Positions 45,090 through 54,160 are shown, numbered from the stretch's first letter. The stretch is DNA of 64,000 bases from an uncultured Tateyamaria sp. (GCF_947503465.1 NZ_CANNDN010000002.1:1-64000), one strand, 5' to 3'. Made by a program: numbers and translations. Notes: generated by a model not told the origin, from the letters alone.

Positions 45090-46443
45090 CCCCTGGACCG
45101 CCACACTGCCCGATGCGGCGCGCCTTTACCTCGAAGGCAGGCGCCTGGACGAGGTCGAGTGCATCATCGCCGATCTGCCGGGTATCGCACGGGGCAAGGC
45201 CGTGCCTGCCTCGAAATTTGCGCGGCAGGAATACTTTCACCTGCCCGACAGCATCTTTTACCAGACCATCACCGGCGATTGGGGCGAGGCCGCGGACGAG
45301 GACGGGTTCATCGAAAAGGACATGATCCTCAAGCCGGACATGTCGACCGCCACCGCCGCGCCCTGGACAGGCGACTGGACCTTGCAGGTGATCCACGACG
45401 CCTATGACCGCAAGGGCGCGCCCGTGCCCTTTTCGCCGCGCAACGTGTTGAAGCGGGTGGTGCAGCTCTACAAGGACAAGGGCTGGACACCGGTTGTGGC
45501 CCCGGAGATGGAGTTCTTCCTGATTGCGCGCAATCTGGACCCGGCGCAGGAAATCCAGCCGATGGTTGGCCGGTCGGGCCGTCCCGCCGCCGCGCGCCAG
45601 GCCTATTCAATGACCGCCGTTGACGAATTCGGGCCCGTGATCGACGACATCTATGACTTCGCCGAAGCGCAGGGGTTCGAAATTGACGGCATCACCCAGG
45701 AAGGCGGCGCGGGCCAGCTTGAGATCAACCTGCGCCATGGCGATCCGGTCAAGCTGGCGGACGAGGTGTTCTATTTCAAACGGCTGATCCGAGAGGCCGC
45801 GCTGCGCCACGACTGCTTTGCCACATTCATGGCCAAGCCGATCGAAAACGAGCCCGGCAGTGCGATGCACATCCATCATTCGATCATCGATACCCAGACT
45901 GGCGACAACCTGTTCGTTGGCCCACAGGGCGGCGATACGGACGCGTTTTTCCACTTTATCGCCGGATTGCAAAATCATCTGCCCGCGGCCCTTGCCGTGA
46001 TGGCCCCTTTCGTGAACAGCTACCGCCGGTACGTGAAGGACCATGCCGCCCCGATCAACCTGGCCTGGGGCCGCGACAACCGCACCACGGGCATTCGTAT
46101 CCCGCTGTCCGAACCGCAGGCGCGGCGGGTCGAAAACCGCATCGCGGGCATGGACTGCAACCCGTATCTGGGCATCGCGGCGTCGCTTGCCTGCGGCTAT
46201 CTCGGCCTGACCCAGGAACAGCGTCCCTCGGCCCAGTTCCGGGGTGATGCGTATGAGGGCGATGGCGACATCCCGCGCGTGCTGGGATCGGCCCTCGATC
46301 TTTTTGATCAGGCCACCGATCTGCACGCGGTGTTGGGCCCGGACTTTGCCCGTGTCTATTCCATCGTCAAGCGCGCGGAATATGACGAATTTCTTCAGGT
46401 CATTTCCCCGTGGGAGCGCGAGCATTTGCTGCTGAACGTCTAG
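45082..46443 (+). CDS. Glutamine-synthetase-like gamma-glutamyl ligase 2
   Basis: The 453-residue protein is a PuuA-type member of the glutamine synthetase family: EVECIIADLPGIARGKAVPA, VVAPEMEFFLIARN, GSAMHIHHSIID and DNRTTGIRIPLSEPQARRVE. ATG 45082 lies inside the amidotransferase gene (8-base overlap). It is only moderately similar to ligase 1 and may take a different amine or a second amino group. Confidence 0.9.
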   Translation: MSDPWTATLPDAARLYLEGRRLDEVECIIADLPGIARGKAVPASKFARQEYFHLPDSIFYQTITGDWGEAADEDGFIEKDMILKPDMSTATAAPWTGDWTLQVIHDAYDRKGAPVPFSPRNVLKRVVQLYKDKGWTPVVAPEMEFFLIARNLDPAQEIQPMVGRSGRPAAARQAYSMTAVDEFGPVIDDIYDFAEAQGFEIDGITQEGGAGQLEINLRHGDPVKLADEVFYFKRLIREAALRHDCFATFMAKPIENEPGSAMHIHHSIIDTQTGDNLFVGPQGGDTDAFFHFIAGLQNHLPAALAVMAPFVNSYRRYVKDHAAPINLAWGRDNRTTGIRIPLSEPQARRVENRIAGMDCNPYLGIAASLACGYLGLTQEQRPSAQFRGDAYEGDGDIPRVLGSALDLFDQATDLHAVLGPDFARVYSIVKRAEYDEFLQVISPWEREHLLLNV

Positions 46444-46523
46444 GGCAGGACATCTGGCCCATCCGTTTCGATCGCAACATCACCCGTCGGGCCATGGGGC
46501 CGGTTTTTTGGGAAACAGAGAAG

Positions 46524-47822
46524 ATGGACCTGCTCACTGCCAATGATCGTGCCGGGGCGTATCCCGACAGTTGGTATGCTGCAACGTCGGACATTGGCCC
46601 CGCGCGTCCTGCATTGGCCACAGATGTGCGCGCCGACGTGTGCATTGTCGGGGCAGGATATACGGGCCTGTCCGCCGCCGTGCATCTGGCGCAGGCCGGG
46701 CGCCGGGTTGTCGTTCTTGAAGCGCAGCGCGTGGGCTTTGGCGCATCGGGGCGCAATGGCGGGCAACTGGGCACCGGCCAGCGGGTTGAACAGCCCTATC
46801 TGGAGAAGATGGTTGGCCCGGAGGATGCGCGCCGTCTGTGGGACATGGGCCTTGAGGCAACCGATCTGGTCCGCACCCTGATCAGCACGCACAAGATCGA
46901 CTGTTTCTACCGTCCCGGTGTGGCCTGGACTGCGGAAACCGCACGCGATGTGGCCGACCTGCATGCCTATGCCGATCACATGTCCCGCATCTATGACCAT
47001 CCTGTCGAGGTGCTGACGCGCGACGCGTTTCACGCGATCTGTCCGTCGCCTGCCTACCGGGGCGGCGTGATCGACCCCCGGTCCGGCCATCTGCACCCGC
47101 TGCGGTTTGCGCTGGGTCTGGCGCGCGCGGCAGAGGCTGCAGGGGCCACGATCCACGAGGGCAGCACCGTCACGGGCGTCTCGACCGGCCCGGTGGTCAC
47201 CGTTGCAACCCCCGGCGGCCAGGTCACCGCCGACCACGTCATCCTGGCGTGCAACGGATATCTTGGCGGGCTGAACGCCGCTGTTGCGGCGCGGGTCATG
47301 CCCATCAACAACTTTGTCGCGGCCACCGCCCCGCTGGACGACCCCGACCGCGTTCTGGCCCGCGACATTGCCGTGTCAGACAGCCGCTTCGTCGTGAATT
47401 ACTTCCGCCTCAGCCATGACAAGCGGCTGCTCTTTGGCGGGGGCGAAAGCTATGGCTACCGCTTTCCGCGCGACATTGCGGCCAAGGTGCGCAAACCGAT
47501 GACGCAGATCTTTCCGCATCTGCGCGATGTGCCCATCGACTATGCCTGGGGCGGCACACTTGCCATCACCATGAAACGCCTGCCCTACCTCGCGCGGGTC
47601 GGTCCCGCTGTGTTGAATGCCTCGGGTTATTCTGGCCACGGCGTGGGCACCGCGACCCATGCCGGCATGCTGATGGCCCGCGCCATTCAGGGGCAGTCGG
47701 ACGGGTTCGACACCATGGCCGCCATCCCCACGGCGCCGTTTCCGGGCGGCGCGCGCCTGCGCTCTCCGCTGCTGGTGCTGGCGATGACATGGTACAGCCT
47801 GCGCGACCGTCTGGGCCTGTAA
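46524..47822 (+). CDS. FAD-dependent oxidoreductase, gamma-glutamylputrescine oxidase (PuuB) type
   Basis: The 432-residue flavoprotein of the DAO family begins TANDRAGAYPDSWYAATSDI and has VCIVGAGYTGLSAAVHLAQA (FAD), GFGASGRNGGQLGTGQRVEQ and the C-terminal GYSGHGVGTATHAGMLMAR. This layout is that of PuuB-like oxidases that deaminate gamma-glutamylated amines to aldehydes. No aldehyde dehydrogenase (PuuC) gene is in the cluster, so that step must be done elsewhere. ATG 46524 gives the conserved N-terminus. Confidence 0.9.
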   Translation: MDLLTANDRAGAYPDSWYAATSDIGPARPALATDVRADVCIVGAGYTGLSAAVHLAQAGRRVVVLEAQRVGFGASGRNGGQLGTGQRVEQPYLEKMVGPEDARRLWDMGLEATDLVRTLISTHKIDCFYRPGVAWTAETARDVADLHAYADHMSRIYDHPVEVLTRDAFHAICPSPAYRGGVIDPRSGHLHPLRFALGLARAAEAAGATIHEGSTVTGVSTGPVVTVATPGGQVTADHVILACNGYLGGLNAAVAARVMPINNFVAATAPLDDPDRVLARDIAVSDSRFVVNYFRLSHDKRLLFGGGESYGYRFPRDIAAKVRKPMTQIFPHLRDVPIDYAWGGTLAITMKRLPYLARVGPAVLNASGYSGHGVGTATHAGMLMARAIQGQSDGFDTMAAIPTAPFPGGARLRSPLLVLAMTWYSLRDRLGL

Positions 47823-47917
47823 ACCGGCGCAGATTTTCGCCGCCCTGTCACAAAATCGTTTCCTTTTGCCCCTAACGGATTTAGAAAACCAAAAACCGAG
47901 CATAAGGATTCTGAAAT

Positions 47918-49096
47918 ATGGCCCTTCCCGACATGCACAGCGCCGAACCCATCCCCGCCGCCGCCCGGGACGAGATTGACCGACTTCTGACCTCGGGCGA
48001 CCTGTTTCGTTACACCGCACCGCAGGACGCACCGGTGTCCCTGCTCGAAGCGGAGTTTGCCGCGATGATGGGCAGCAAGTTCGCACTCGCGGTCTCGTCC
48101 TGCTCGGCGGCGCTGTTCCTGTCGCTCAAGGCGCTGGACCTGCCCCGCGACGCGCGCGTGCTGATCCCCGGTTTTACCTTTGCTGCCGTGCCATCGGCGG
48201 TGATGCATGCCGACTGCCTGCCGGTCCTGTGCGAGGTGGGCGACAACTACCGCATCGACATCAATGACTTCACCGCCAAGCTGCCCCACGTACAGGCCGT
48301 TATCGTCAGCCACATGCGCGGCCACACATCGGACATGGACGCGATCATGCAGTTGGCGACCGCCGCAGGCGTCCCCGTGATCGAGGATGCGGCCCATTCG
48401 CTGGGCACGCTGTGGAACGGGCACAAGATCGGGACACTGGGCAAAATCGGCTGCTTCTCGTTCCAGTCCTACAAGATGATCAACGCCGGTGAAGGCGGGA
48501 TCATGATCACCGATGACGCCGACCTGGTCGCGCGCGCCATCATCATGTCGGGCGCCTACGAACACAATTGGAAGAAACACCCGGTGCTGCAAGACGCCTT
48601 TGCCGCGCACCAGAACCGGTGGCCGCTCTACAACCTGCGCATGTCGAACCTCAGCGCGGCGGTCATCCGCCCGCAATTGCCGCACCTGGCCCAACGGGTC
48701 GAAGACGGACGACGCAACCACGACCATGTGGCGGCGCTGTTGGATCAAAGCCCGCATATCCACGTCCCCGCCCCGCTTGACGGTGAAGTGCGCGCACCGG
48801 ATTCGATCCAGTTCAACCTGGTCGATATGTCCGATGAACAGGTCAGCGCCTGTGTCACAGCCGCAGGCGATGCCGGGGTCAAGGTGCAGGTCTTTGGCGC
48901 CAGCACCGACAACGCGCGCGCCTTCTGGAACTGGCAGTTCATCCCCGATCTGCCCGACCTGCCCGGAACCCGCGCCATGCTGATGCGCGCCTGCGATGTC
49001 CGCCTGCCCGTGCACCTGCCCATCCACACGCTGGATGCCGTGGCGGATGTCCTGCTGTCGGCCGTCGCCACAGCCACCAAGAAACGCGCCGCCTGA
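47918..49096 (+). CDS. DegT/DnrJ/EryC1/StrS-family aminotransferase
   Basis: The 392-residue PLP enzyme has VLIPGFTFAAVPSAVMHADC, VIEDAAHSLGTLWNGHKIGT and the PLP lysine in SFQSYKMINAGEGGI. Members usually aminate sugar nucleotides, but no sugar genes are nearby. A role in the amine pathway before it is possible. The 95-base spacer after the oxidase gene may hold its own promoter. Confidence 0.9.
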   Translation: MALPDMHSAEPIPAAARDEIDRLLTSGDLFRYTAPQDAPVSLLEAEFAAMMGSKFALAVSSCSAALFLSLKALDLPRDARVLIPGFTFAAVPSAVMHADCLPVLCEVGDNYRIDINDFTAKLPHVQAVIVSHMRGHTSDMDAIMQLATAAGVPVIEDAAHSLGTLWNGHKIGTLGKIGCFSFQSYKMINAGEGGIMITDDADLVARAIIMSGAYEHNWKKHPVLQDAFAAHQNRWPLYNLRMSNLSAAVIRPQLPHLAQRVEDGRRNHDHVAALLDQSPHIHVPAPLDGEVRAPDSIQFNLVDMSDEQVSACVTAAGDAGVKVQVFGASTDNARAFWNWQFIPDLPDLPGTRAMLMRACDVRLPVHLPIHTLDAVADVLLSAVATATKKRAA

Positions 49097-49099
49097 CCG

Positions 49100-49163
49100 T
49101 TTCTTCCGACCGGAAATACGACGGGGGTGGCGCGCAGCGCCGGGGGCAGAGCCCCCCAAACCC
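49100..49163 (+). repeat. Degenerate intergenic repeat, copy C
   Basis: TTTCTTCCGACCGGAAATAC matches copy B closely and is followed by GACGGGGGTGG and a GC-rich region (GGCGCGCAGCGCC and GGGGGCAGAGCCCCCC) able to form hairpins. It lies between the two aminotransferase genes. Confidence 0.7.
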
Positions 49164-49200
49164 GGTTTGCAACCCGCGCCCGGTCGGCTAGCGTCTGCGC

Positions 49201-50115
49201 ATGACAGACCTGAGCACGGGCGCCGCCTGGATGGGCGGTGCGATCCTTCCCATCGCGGACGCCGCCATTCCCGTAACCGATTGGGGCCTGACGCATTCCG
49301 ACATCGCCTATGACGTGGTGCCGGTCTGGCAGGGTGCGTTCTTCCGGCTGGATGACTATGTCGCCCGCTTCATCGCGTCCCTGACGGTCGGTCGCTACGA
49401 CATCGGCATGGATCACGCGGCGATCTGCGCGGCGCTCACCGACATGGTCCGGGCCAGTGGCTTGCAGGACGCGTATGTCGCCATGGTGGCTGCGCGCGGG
49501 CGCAACCCCGCGGCAGGCAGCCGTGATCCCCGCGACTGCGCCAATCACTTCTATGCCTGGTGCGTGCCCTACGTGCACATCGTCAAACCCGAGGTGGCAG
49601 CACAGGGCACGTCGGTCTGGATCGCCAAGACCGTCCGCCGCATCCCCGCCGACAGCGTGAATCCTAGGGTCAAAAACTACCACTGGGGCGACTTCACGTC
49701 GGGCCTGTTCGAGGCCAAGGAGAACGGCTACGAAACCACGCTCCTGCTTGACCACGACGGTCACGTGACCGAAGGACCAGGGTTCAATGTCTTTGCGGTG
49801 TTTGGCGACCGGGTCGTGACATCGGATCACGGCGTGCTGCACGGCATCACCCGGCGCACGGTGCTTGAAATATGTGCTGAGGCAGGGCTGACACCCGAAA
49901 CCCGCCCCCTGCCGCTGGACGAATTCCTGAACGCGGACGAGGTGTTTCTGTCCTCGTCCGGTGGCGGCGTGATCCCGGTGGCGCGGGTGGATGACCGGTA
50001 CTTTTCCAACGGTACGGCCGGGCCTGTCGCCACGGATCTGCGGGCGCGCTACTTTGACTGGATCATGCGGGACGACTTGCGAACGCCGGTGACGAAAGCA
50101 CTCGCTGGACGTTGA
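49201..50115 (+). CDS. Class IV aminotransferase (BCAT / D-amino acid transaminase type)
   Basis: The 304-residue PLP enzyme has the lysine in PRVKNYHWGDFTSGLFEA and the C-terminal LSSSGGGVIPVARVD. N-terminal WMGGAILPIADAAIPVTDWG is typical of fold-type IV. Substrate (branched-chain or D-amino acid, or an amine) cannot be told. It is the last gene before the lower-GC mercury segment. Confidence 0.9.
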   Translation: MTDLSTGAAWMGGAILPIADAAIPVTDWGLTHSDIAYDVVPVWQGAFFRLDDYVARFIASLTVGRYDIGMDHAAICAALTDMVRASGLQDAYVAMVAARGRNPAAGSRDPRDCANHFYAWCVPYVHIVKPEVAAQGTSVWIAKTVRRIPADSVNPRVKNYHWGDFTSGLFEAKENGYETTLLLDHDGHVTEGPGFNVFAVFGDRVVTSDHGVLHGITRRTVLEICAEAGLTPETRPLPLDEFLNADEVFLSSSGGGVIPVARVDDRYFSNGTAGPVATDLRARYFDWIMRDDLRTPVTKALAGR

Positions 50116-50222
50116 CCGTCTCAAAGCGATTGGGAGCAAACCTAACAACGCATTTTGTCTGGACAAGCACACCGTCGGAATGTCGCCCTGGCGGGACTTA
50201 GTTGCCGTTCACTGGAGCCAAC

Positions 50223-50648
50223 TCAATGTCTGCTTTGCTCTGCTCTGTCTTCGCCAAAACCATCTTTCATGAGAGAATGGAGCATCGGACACGCGGCAGT
50301 CCCGTCATCACAATTCGCAGACAGGCATAGAAGTGCTTCGCGGAGGCGTGTCAGGTTCTCGATCTTGGCGTTGATTTCATCCAGATGATTTTCCGCCAAC
50401 GTCTTCACCTCACCGCAACTTCGATCATCCCGTTCCGTCAGCGACAAGAATGTCTGGATGATAGGGATCGGAAATCCCAGGTCTCGACAACGCCGCACAA
50501 ACCTCAGCTTTGCAATTTCATCAGGTGAATAGCGCCTACGCCCTCCCGCCGACCGCCCCGGCTTTGGCACAATGCCCATCCGTTCATAATAGCGGATCGT
50601 TTCGATGTTCACGCCGCTTTGTTCTGACGCCTTGCCAATGGTGAACAT
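50223..50648 (-). CDS. merR: MerR-family mercury-responsive regulator
   Basis: The 141-residue regulator begins MFTIGKASEQSGVNIETIRY (winged helix) and has cysteines C78, C113 and C120. The 35-residue spacing of the first two equals that of MerR C82/C117; the third is seven rather than nine residues on. The preferred start is ATG 50648. It is divergent from merT across a 19-bp-spacer promoter. Mercury is the best guess from the neighbours; another soft metal is possible. Confidence 0.88.
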   Translation of the reverse strand: MFTIGKASEQSGVNIETIRYYERMGIVPKPGRSAGGRRRYSPDEIAKLRFVRRCRDLGFPIPIIQTFLSLTERDDRSCGEVKTLAENHLDEINAKIENLTRLREALLCLSANCDDGTAACPMLHSLMKDGFGEDRAEQSRH

Positions 50649-50653
50649 TTTAC

Positions 50654-50684
50654 TTGCTCCTGTAGCCACTACAGGAATTAAAAC
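50654..50684 (+). promoter_or_regulatory. MerR-type promoter and operator of merT
   Basis: TTGCTC (-35, 50654-50659) and TAAAAC (-10, 50679-50684) are separated by 19 bases, the over-long spacer typical of MerR promoters. The spacer carries the perfect dyad CCTGTAG-CCA-CTACAGG (50659-50675). The -10 element ends only six bases before the ATG at 50691. Confidence 0.88.
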
Positions 50685-50690
50685 CGCAGA

Positions 50691-51077
50691 ATGGACGTGA
50701 ACGCAAATCAACAAACAACGACTGAACCCGGCATGGCTGCGCGGCTGGTCATGCCACTCGCTGCTATTCTCGCGCTGTTATCGGCCTCATGCTGCGTGTT
50801 GCCAATCGGGCTGTCTATCGTCGGTCTTGGTGGCGCATGGCTCACCATGCTCGGGCCTTTTATTGCTTATCGGGGTTTCATCCTTGTTGCTGTCGCCATT
50901 GCGCTGATCTGGTCATGGTATCAGGTGATATGGCCTAAGGCGTGCGCAAGGCGTAGGCGATCCGCTATCCTCTGGGCATCCTTCGCCACCATTGCCTTCT
51001 TGGTCGCGCTGTCATCCCCATATTGGGAAGCCTCAGCACAACGGTTGATGTGGGATTTGTGGAGATCGACCCGATGA
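50691..51077 (+). CDS. merT: Mercuric ion transporter MerT-like
   Basis: The 128-residue inner-membrane protein has three helices and the vicinal cysteine pair in SASCCVLPIGLSIVGLGGAW that binds Hg(II) in MerT. The start is either ATG 50691, which would be leaderless given the promoter position, or ATG 50733 (MAARLVMPL). Its stop overlaps merF (ATGA). No merP or merA gene is adjacent. Confidence 0.85.
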   Translation: MDVNANQQTTTEPGMAARLVMPLAAILALLSASCCVLPIGLSIVGLGGAWLTMLGPFIAYRGFILVAVAIALIWSWYQVIWPKACARRRRSAILWASFATIAFLVALSSPYWEASAQRLMWDLWRSTR

Positions 51078-51283
51078 AGAACAGATTACTGGCATTTGGC
51101 ATTGGCGGTACGGTTCTGGCGATCCTGTGCTGTTTCACACCGTTGTTGCCGATTGTTCTAACTGCACTTGGTCTGACTGGCCTGCTTGGCATTCTCTACG
51201 ACGATGCCGTTTTGCTACCGATTTTGGCAGGTTTTCTCATACTTACGGGGTACGCGCTATGGCGACAGAACAAACAAAAGTAG
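51074..51283 (+). CDS. merF: Mercury transport protein MerF
   Basis: The 69-residue two-helix membrane protein has the CC pair in LAILCCFTPLLPIVLTALGL and ends in a basic RQNKQK tail, as MerF does. It is coupled to merT by an ATGA overlap. Confidence 0.88.
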   Translation: MKNRLLAFGIGGTVLAILCCFTPLLPIVLTALGLTGLLGILYDDAVLLPILAGFLILTGYALWRQNKQK

Positions 51284-51483
51284 TCTTGGAGTCCACGCTG
51301 ACCTGTCCATCTTGCGGGTATGTCGAGACTGAAACCATGCCCACGGACGCCTGTCAGTGGTTCTATGAATGCAAGTCGTGTCAGACGGTTCTTAAGCCGC
51401 TTGAAGGTGATTGCTGCGTATACTGCTCATATGGGACAGTGCCATGTCCACCGATCCAAGAAGGCAATTCTTGTTGCGCATAG
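51259..51483 (+). CDS. GDCCVYCSYG-family small cysteine-rich protein
   Basis: The 74-residue protein has ten cysteines, with CPSCGY, CKSC and the signature GDCCVYCSYGTVPCPPIQEG, ending NSCCA. This family accompanies mercury resistance genes in alphaproteobacteria; it may bind mercury or zinc in the cytoplasm. Its start overlaps the merF 3' end by 25 bases. Confidence 0.85.
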   Translation: MATEQTKVVLESTLTCPSCGYVETETMPTDACQWFYECKSCQTVLKPLEGDCCVYCSYGTVPCPPIQEGNSCCA

Positions 51484-51598
51484 CGGTCATTCGACACATC
51501 GCGGCAGGTTGGTAGGTCTGGGCTCAAACCAGCCATTCATCCGAGCTTTGGCAAGAACGTTCCAGTTGCAAAAAACCTGAACCGCCGCAGACGCGGGC

Positions 51599-52156
51599 TC
51601 AGGACATTTTCGACAGTTTGTCCTGCAATTCGGCCAACTGCTTCTTGATGGCATCCAGATCCTCGCCACCGTCCTTCTCTCCGGCCTCGGCCGCCGGGCC
51701 CGTCGATGCCCAGCCGGTGCCCAGACCACCCGTCATCGCCTTCATGAACGCTTCCTGCTGCGCTCGCATCATCTCGAACCCGGGCATCTTGGCCATTGGG
51801 TTTATGGCGGTCATGTTCTCCATGACCTTGCTTTGCCCGTCGCGCAGCATCTCGAACGAGGCTTGCAGGAATTGCGGCACCACCGACGCGCCGCCCCCCA
51901 TGTAACTGCGCACAAGATCGTTCAGCACGTCGACCGGCAGCACGCTTTCGCCGCGGCTTTCGTGTTCGGCGATGATCTGCAGCAGGTATTGGCGCGTCAG
52001 GTCATCGCCGGTCTTGAGGTCCACGATCTGCACCTCGCGCCCATCGCGGATAAATCCCGAGATGTCTTCAAGCGTGACGTAATCGCTTGTCTCGGTGTTG
52101 TAGAGCCGCCGGCTGGCATAGCGCTTGATCAACAATGGTGCTGGTTTTTCTGTCAC
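51599..52156 (-). CDS. phaR: PHA synthesis repressor PhaR
   Basis: The 185-residue DNA-binding protein has LLIKRYASRRLYNTETSDYV (the PHA accumulation regulator DNA-binding domain) and a C-terminal region ending DLDAIKKQLAELQDKLSKMS, a short coiled coil. It senses PHA granules and represses phasin genes. GTG 52156 is preferred: GGGGAG lies nine bases upstream, whereas the ATG at 52186 lies inside a PhaR operator. Confidence 0.93.
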   Translation of the reverse strand: MTEKPAPLLIKRYASRRLYNTETSDYVTLEDISGFIRDGREVQIVDLKTGDDLTRQYLLQIIAEHESRGESVLPVDVLNDLVRSYMGGGASVVPQFLQASFEMLRDGQSKVMENMTAINPMAKMPGFEMMRAQQEAFMKAMTGGLGTGWASTGPAAEAGEKDGGEDLDAIKKQLAELQDKLSKMS

Positions 52157-52180
52157 GTGCCTGATCTCCCCGCTGCCGTG

Positions 52181-52191
52181 CTGCATTGCAG
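52181..52191. promoter_or_regulatory. PhaR operator upstream of phaR
   Basis: CTGCATTGCAG matches the CTGC-N3-GCAG PhaR site and lies about 25 bases before the phaR start, consistent with autorepression. Confidence 0.8.
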
Positions 52192-52240
52192 CTTAGGCGC
52201 GGTGTGGACAAAAAGAAAGCATTTGTGCATGTGCGGCAAT

Positions 52241-53170
52241 TCAAGCCCGCGCGGCATCCGTAACATACGCTTCCGTCTTGTCCCGCACGGATGCCGCGAT
52301 CGCACGGTCCACCGGAGTTGACCGGAAGGCTGGCAGAACGCCGTTCAGCTTGGTGCCGTCCACCGCGTGTGGCCGCTGCCACAGGTATCGCATCTCCAGC
52401 ACTTCACGCATCAACGGCGACCACAGCCCCATCATCCTGACTGCAAACCACGGAAATGGCGTCACGCGCAACGGTCGGCCCACCGCCTGTTCGATCAGCG
52501 CGATCAGGTCATCGCCCGTCAGCGCATAGCCATCAAAGTTGAATTCCTCGAACGTATCGAAGGTGCTGCGCAAATCGGCCAGCGCCGCCATGGCGCGGCC
52601 GACATCCGGCAAATAGGCCCAGGCGTGCACCTGATCCCGCGGCCCGGGATAGGTCACCTTGCCCTGGCCCAGTTTCGCGGTGATGTAGCTGCCGAACCAG
52701 TCACCGGTCTGCGCCGCTTCGAAATAGTCGCCGCTGCGCAGCACGATCGTGCGCACGCCACTGTCGCGATAGGCGCGCTCCATACGGATACGAATGCCGC
52801 CCTTGCGCGTGTTGGCAACCCAGGGCGTGTCCTCGCGCAGCACCGGTGGCAGGCTGTGCCCGTAATTGTAGATGTTGCCGGGGATCATCACCGTCGCCCC
52901 ATGGGCACGCGCCGCCGCAATGACGGCTTCGGTCACTTTCGGCACGGTCTGGACCCAGTGGTGGTAGGGCGGGTTCACCGCATTCACGATCACATCCGCC
53001 CCGGCACAGGCGCGTGTCACCGCAGCCCTGTCCGTGGCATCCACCTGCACGCTGCCCGGTCCATCTATCCCGCGGCCCGCCCGCGTCACGGACCACCCCG
53101 CCTCTGCAAAGGCGCGTGCCGCCGCGCGCCCGACCCGGCCCTTGGCCCCAAGTACAATCACATTTGCCAT
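52241..53170 (-). CDS. NAD(P)-binding atypical SDR-family protein
   Basis: The 309-residue protein has the N-terminal Rossmann motif VIVLGAKGRVGRAAARAFAE and an NmrA/epimerase-like body (IPGNIYNYGHSLPPVL, VLRSGDYFE, VHAWAYLPDVGRAMAALAD). The YxxxK catalytic pair is not clear. It is divergent from a LysR gene, which likely regulates it. Its location inside the PHA gene set appears incidental. Confidence 0.88.
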   Translation of the reverse strand: MANVIVLGAKGRVGRAAARAFAEAGWSVTRAGRGIDGPGSVQVDATDRAAVTRACAGADVIVNAVNPPYHHWVQTVPKVTEAVIAAARAHGATVMIPGNIYNYGHSLPPVLREDTPWVANTRKGGIRIRMERAYRDSGVRTIVLRSGDYFEAAQTGDWFGSYITAKLGQGKVTYPGPRDQVHAWAYLPDVGRAMAALADLRSTFDTFEEFNFDGYALTGDDLIALIEQAVGRPLRVTPFPWFAVRMMGLWSPLMREVLEMRYLWQRPHAVDGTKLNGVLPAFRSTPVDRAIAASVRDKTEAYVTDAARA

Positions 53171-53275
53171 GATCCATGCTCCTGTTTCTGGCTGATCTTC
53201 CTCCTATCTAATGCAATCAAAATCGAATATGATCTGGCTGATTTCGCATATGGCTATCCAAAAAAGAATACCGAG

Positions 53276-54145
53276 ATGATCCCCGACTGGTCCCAGATCC
53301 AATCCTTCGCGGCCGTGGCCGAACATGGCTCGCTCTCGGCCGCGGCCCGTGCCCGGAACGGCAGCCAGCCCACGCTCAGCCGACATATCGCCCAGCTTGA
53401 GGCGACACTGGGCCTGCGGTTGTTCGACCGGTCCAGCGGCGGCATGGTGCTGACCGAAGACGGCGCCACGCTTCTGACCCATGCCGCGACCATGGCGGAT
53501 GCGGCGGCACGGTTCGATGCGGCGCAAGGTGGGCATGGCGCCGACCTCTCGGGCACCGTGCGTCTGACCGCCAGCCATGTGGTCGCGAACTTCATCCTGC
53601 CACCGATCCTGACGGACCTGCACCGCGCCCACCCCGGGCTCCAGATCGAGGTGATCGCCTCGGACACCACGGAAAACCTGCTGCGGCGCGAGGCGGACAT
53701 CGCGCTGCGCATGTACCGACCCACACAGAACGACGTGATTGCCAGGCACATCGCCGACCTGCCGCTGGGGGCCTATGCGGCGCCCGCCTACCTCGACCGG
53801 CACGGGACACCGGACAGGCTGGAGGATTTCGCCCACCACACCATCATCGGCTACGACCGCAGCACCCTGATCATCGACGGCTTCGCCCAGCGCGGGTTCC
53901 ACGCAGGCCGCGATTTCTTTGCATTTCGCAGCGACGACCAGGTGCTGTGCTGGCACATGGTGATTGCGGGCTTTGGCATCGGGTTCGGTCAACGGCGCGT
54001 GGGCGATGCCGATCCCCGCGTCATGCGCATCGCGGATGAAAGCCAGGTGGGCACCATGCCGCTCTGGCTGACGGCCCATCCCGACCTGCGGCGCATCCCG
54101 CGGGTGCGCCGGGTCTATGACTGGCTGGCCAGGCACCTGACCTGA
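53276..54145 (+). CDS. LysR-family transcriptional regulator
   Basis: The 289-residue regulator has a winged helix (DWSQIQSFAAVAEHGSLSAA, RNGSQPTLSRHIAQLE) and a LysR effector domain. ATG 53276 is preferred, as upstream in-frame sequence is antisense to the divergent SDR gene. It probably controls that gene. Confidence 0.92.
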   Translation: MIPDWSQIQSFAAVAEHGSLSAAARARNGSQPTLSRHIAQLEATLGLRLFDRSSGGMVLTEDGATLLTHAATMADAAARFDAAQGGHGADLSGTVRLTASHVVANFILPPILTDLHRAHPGLQIEVIASDTTENLLRREADIALRMYRPTQNDVIARHIADLPLGAYAAPAYLDRHGTPDRLEDFAHHTIIGYDRSTLIIDGFAQRGFHAGRDFFAFRSDDQVLCWHMVIAGFGIGFGQRRVGDADPRVMRIADESQVGTMPLWLTAHPDLRRIPRVRRVYDWLARHLT

Positions 54146-54160
54146 CCGCCGCCCGCCAAA

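Noticed and set aside
50116-51598. Insertion sequence or transposon ends bounding the mercury cassette
   Set aside because: I looked for inverted ends, target duplications and a transposase and found none that I can support, despite the lower GC.
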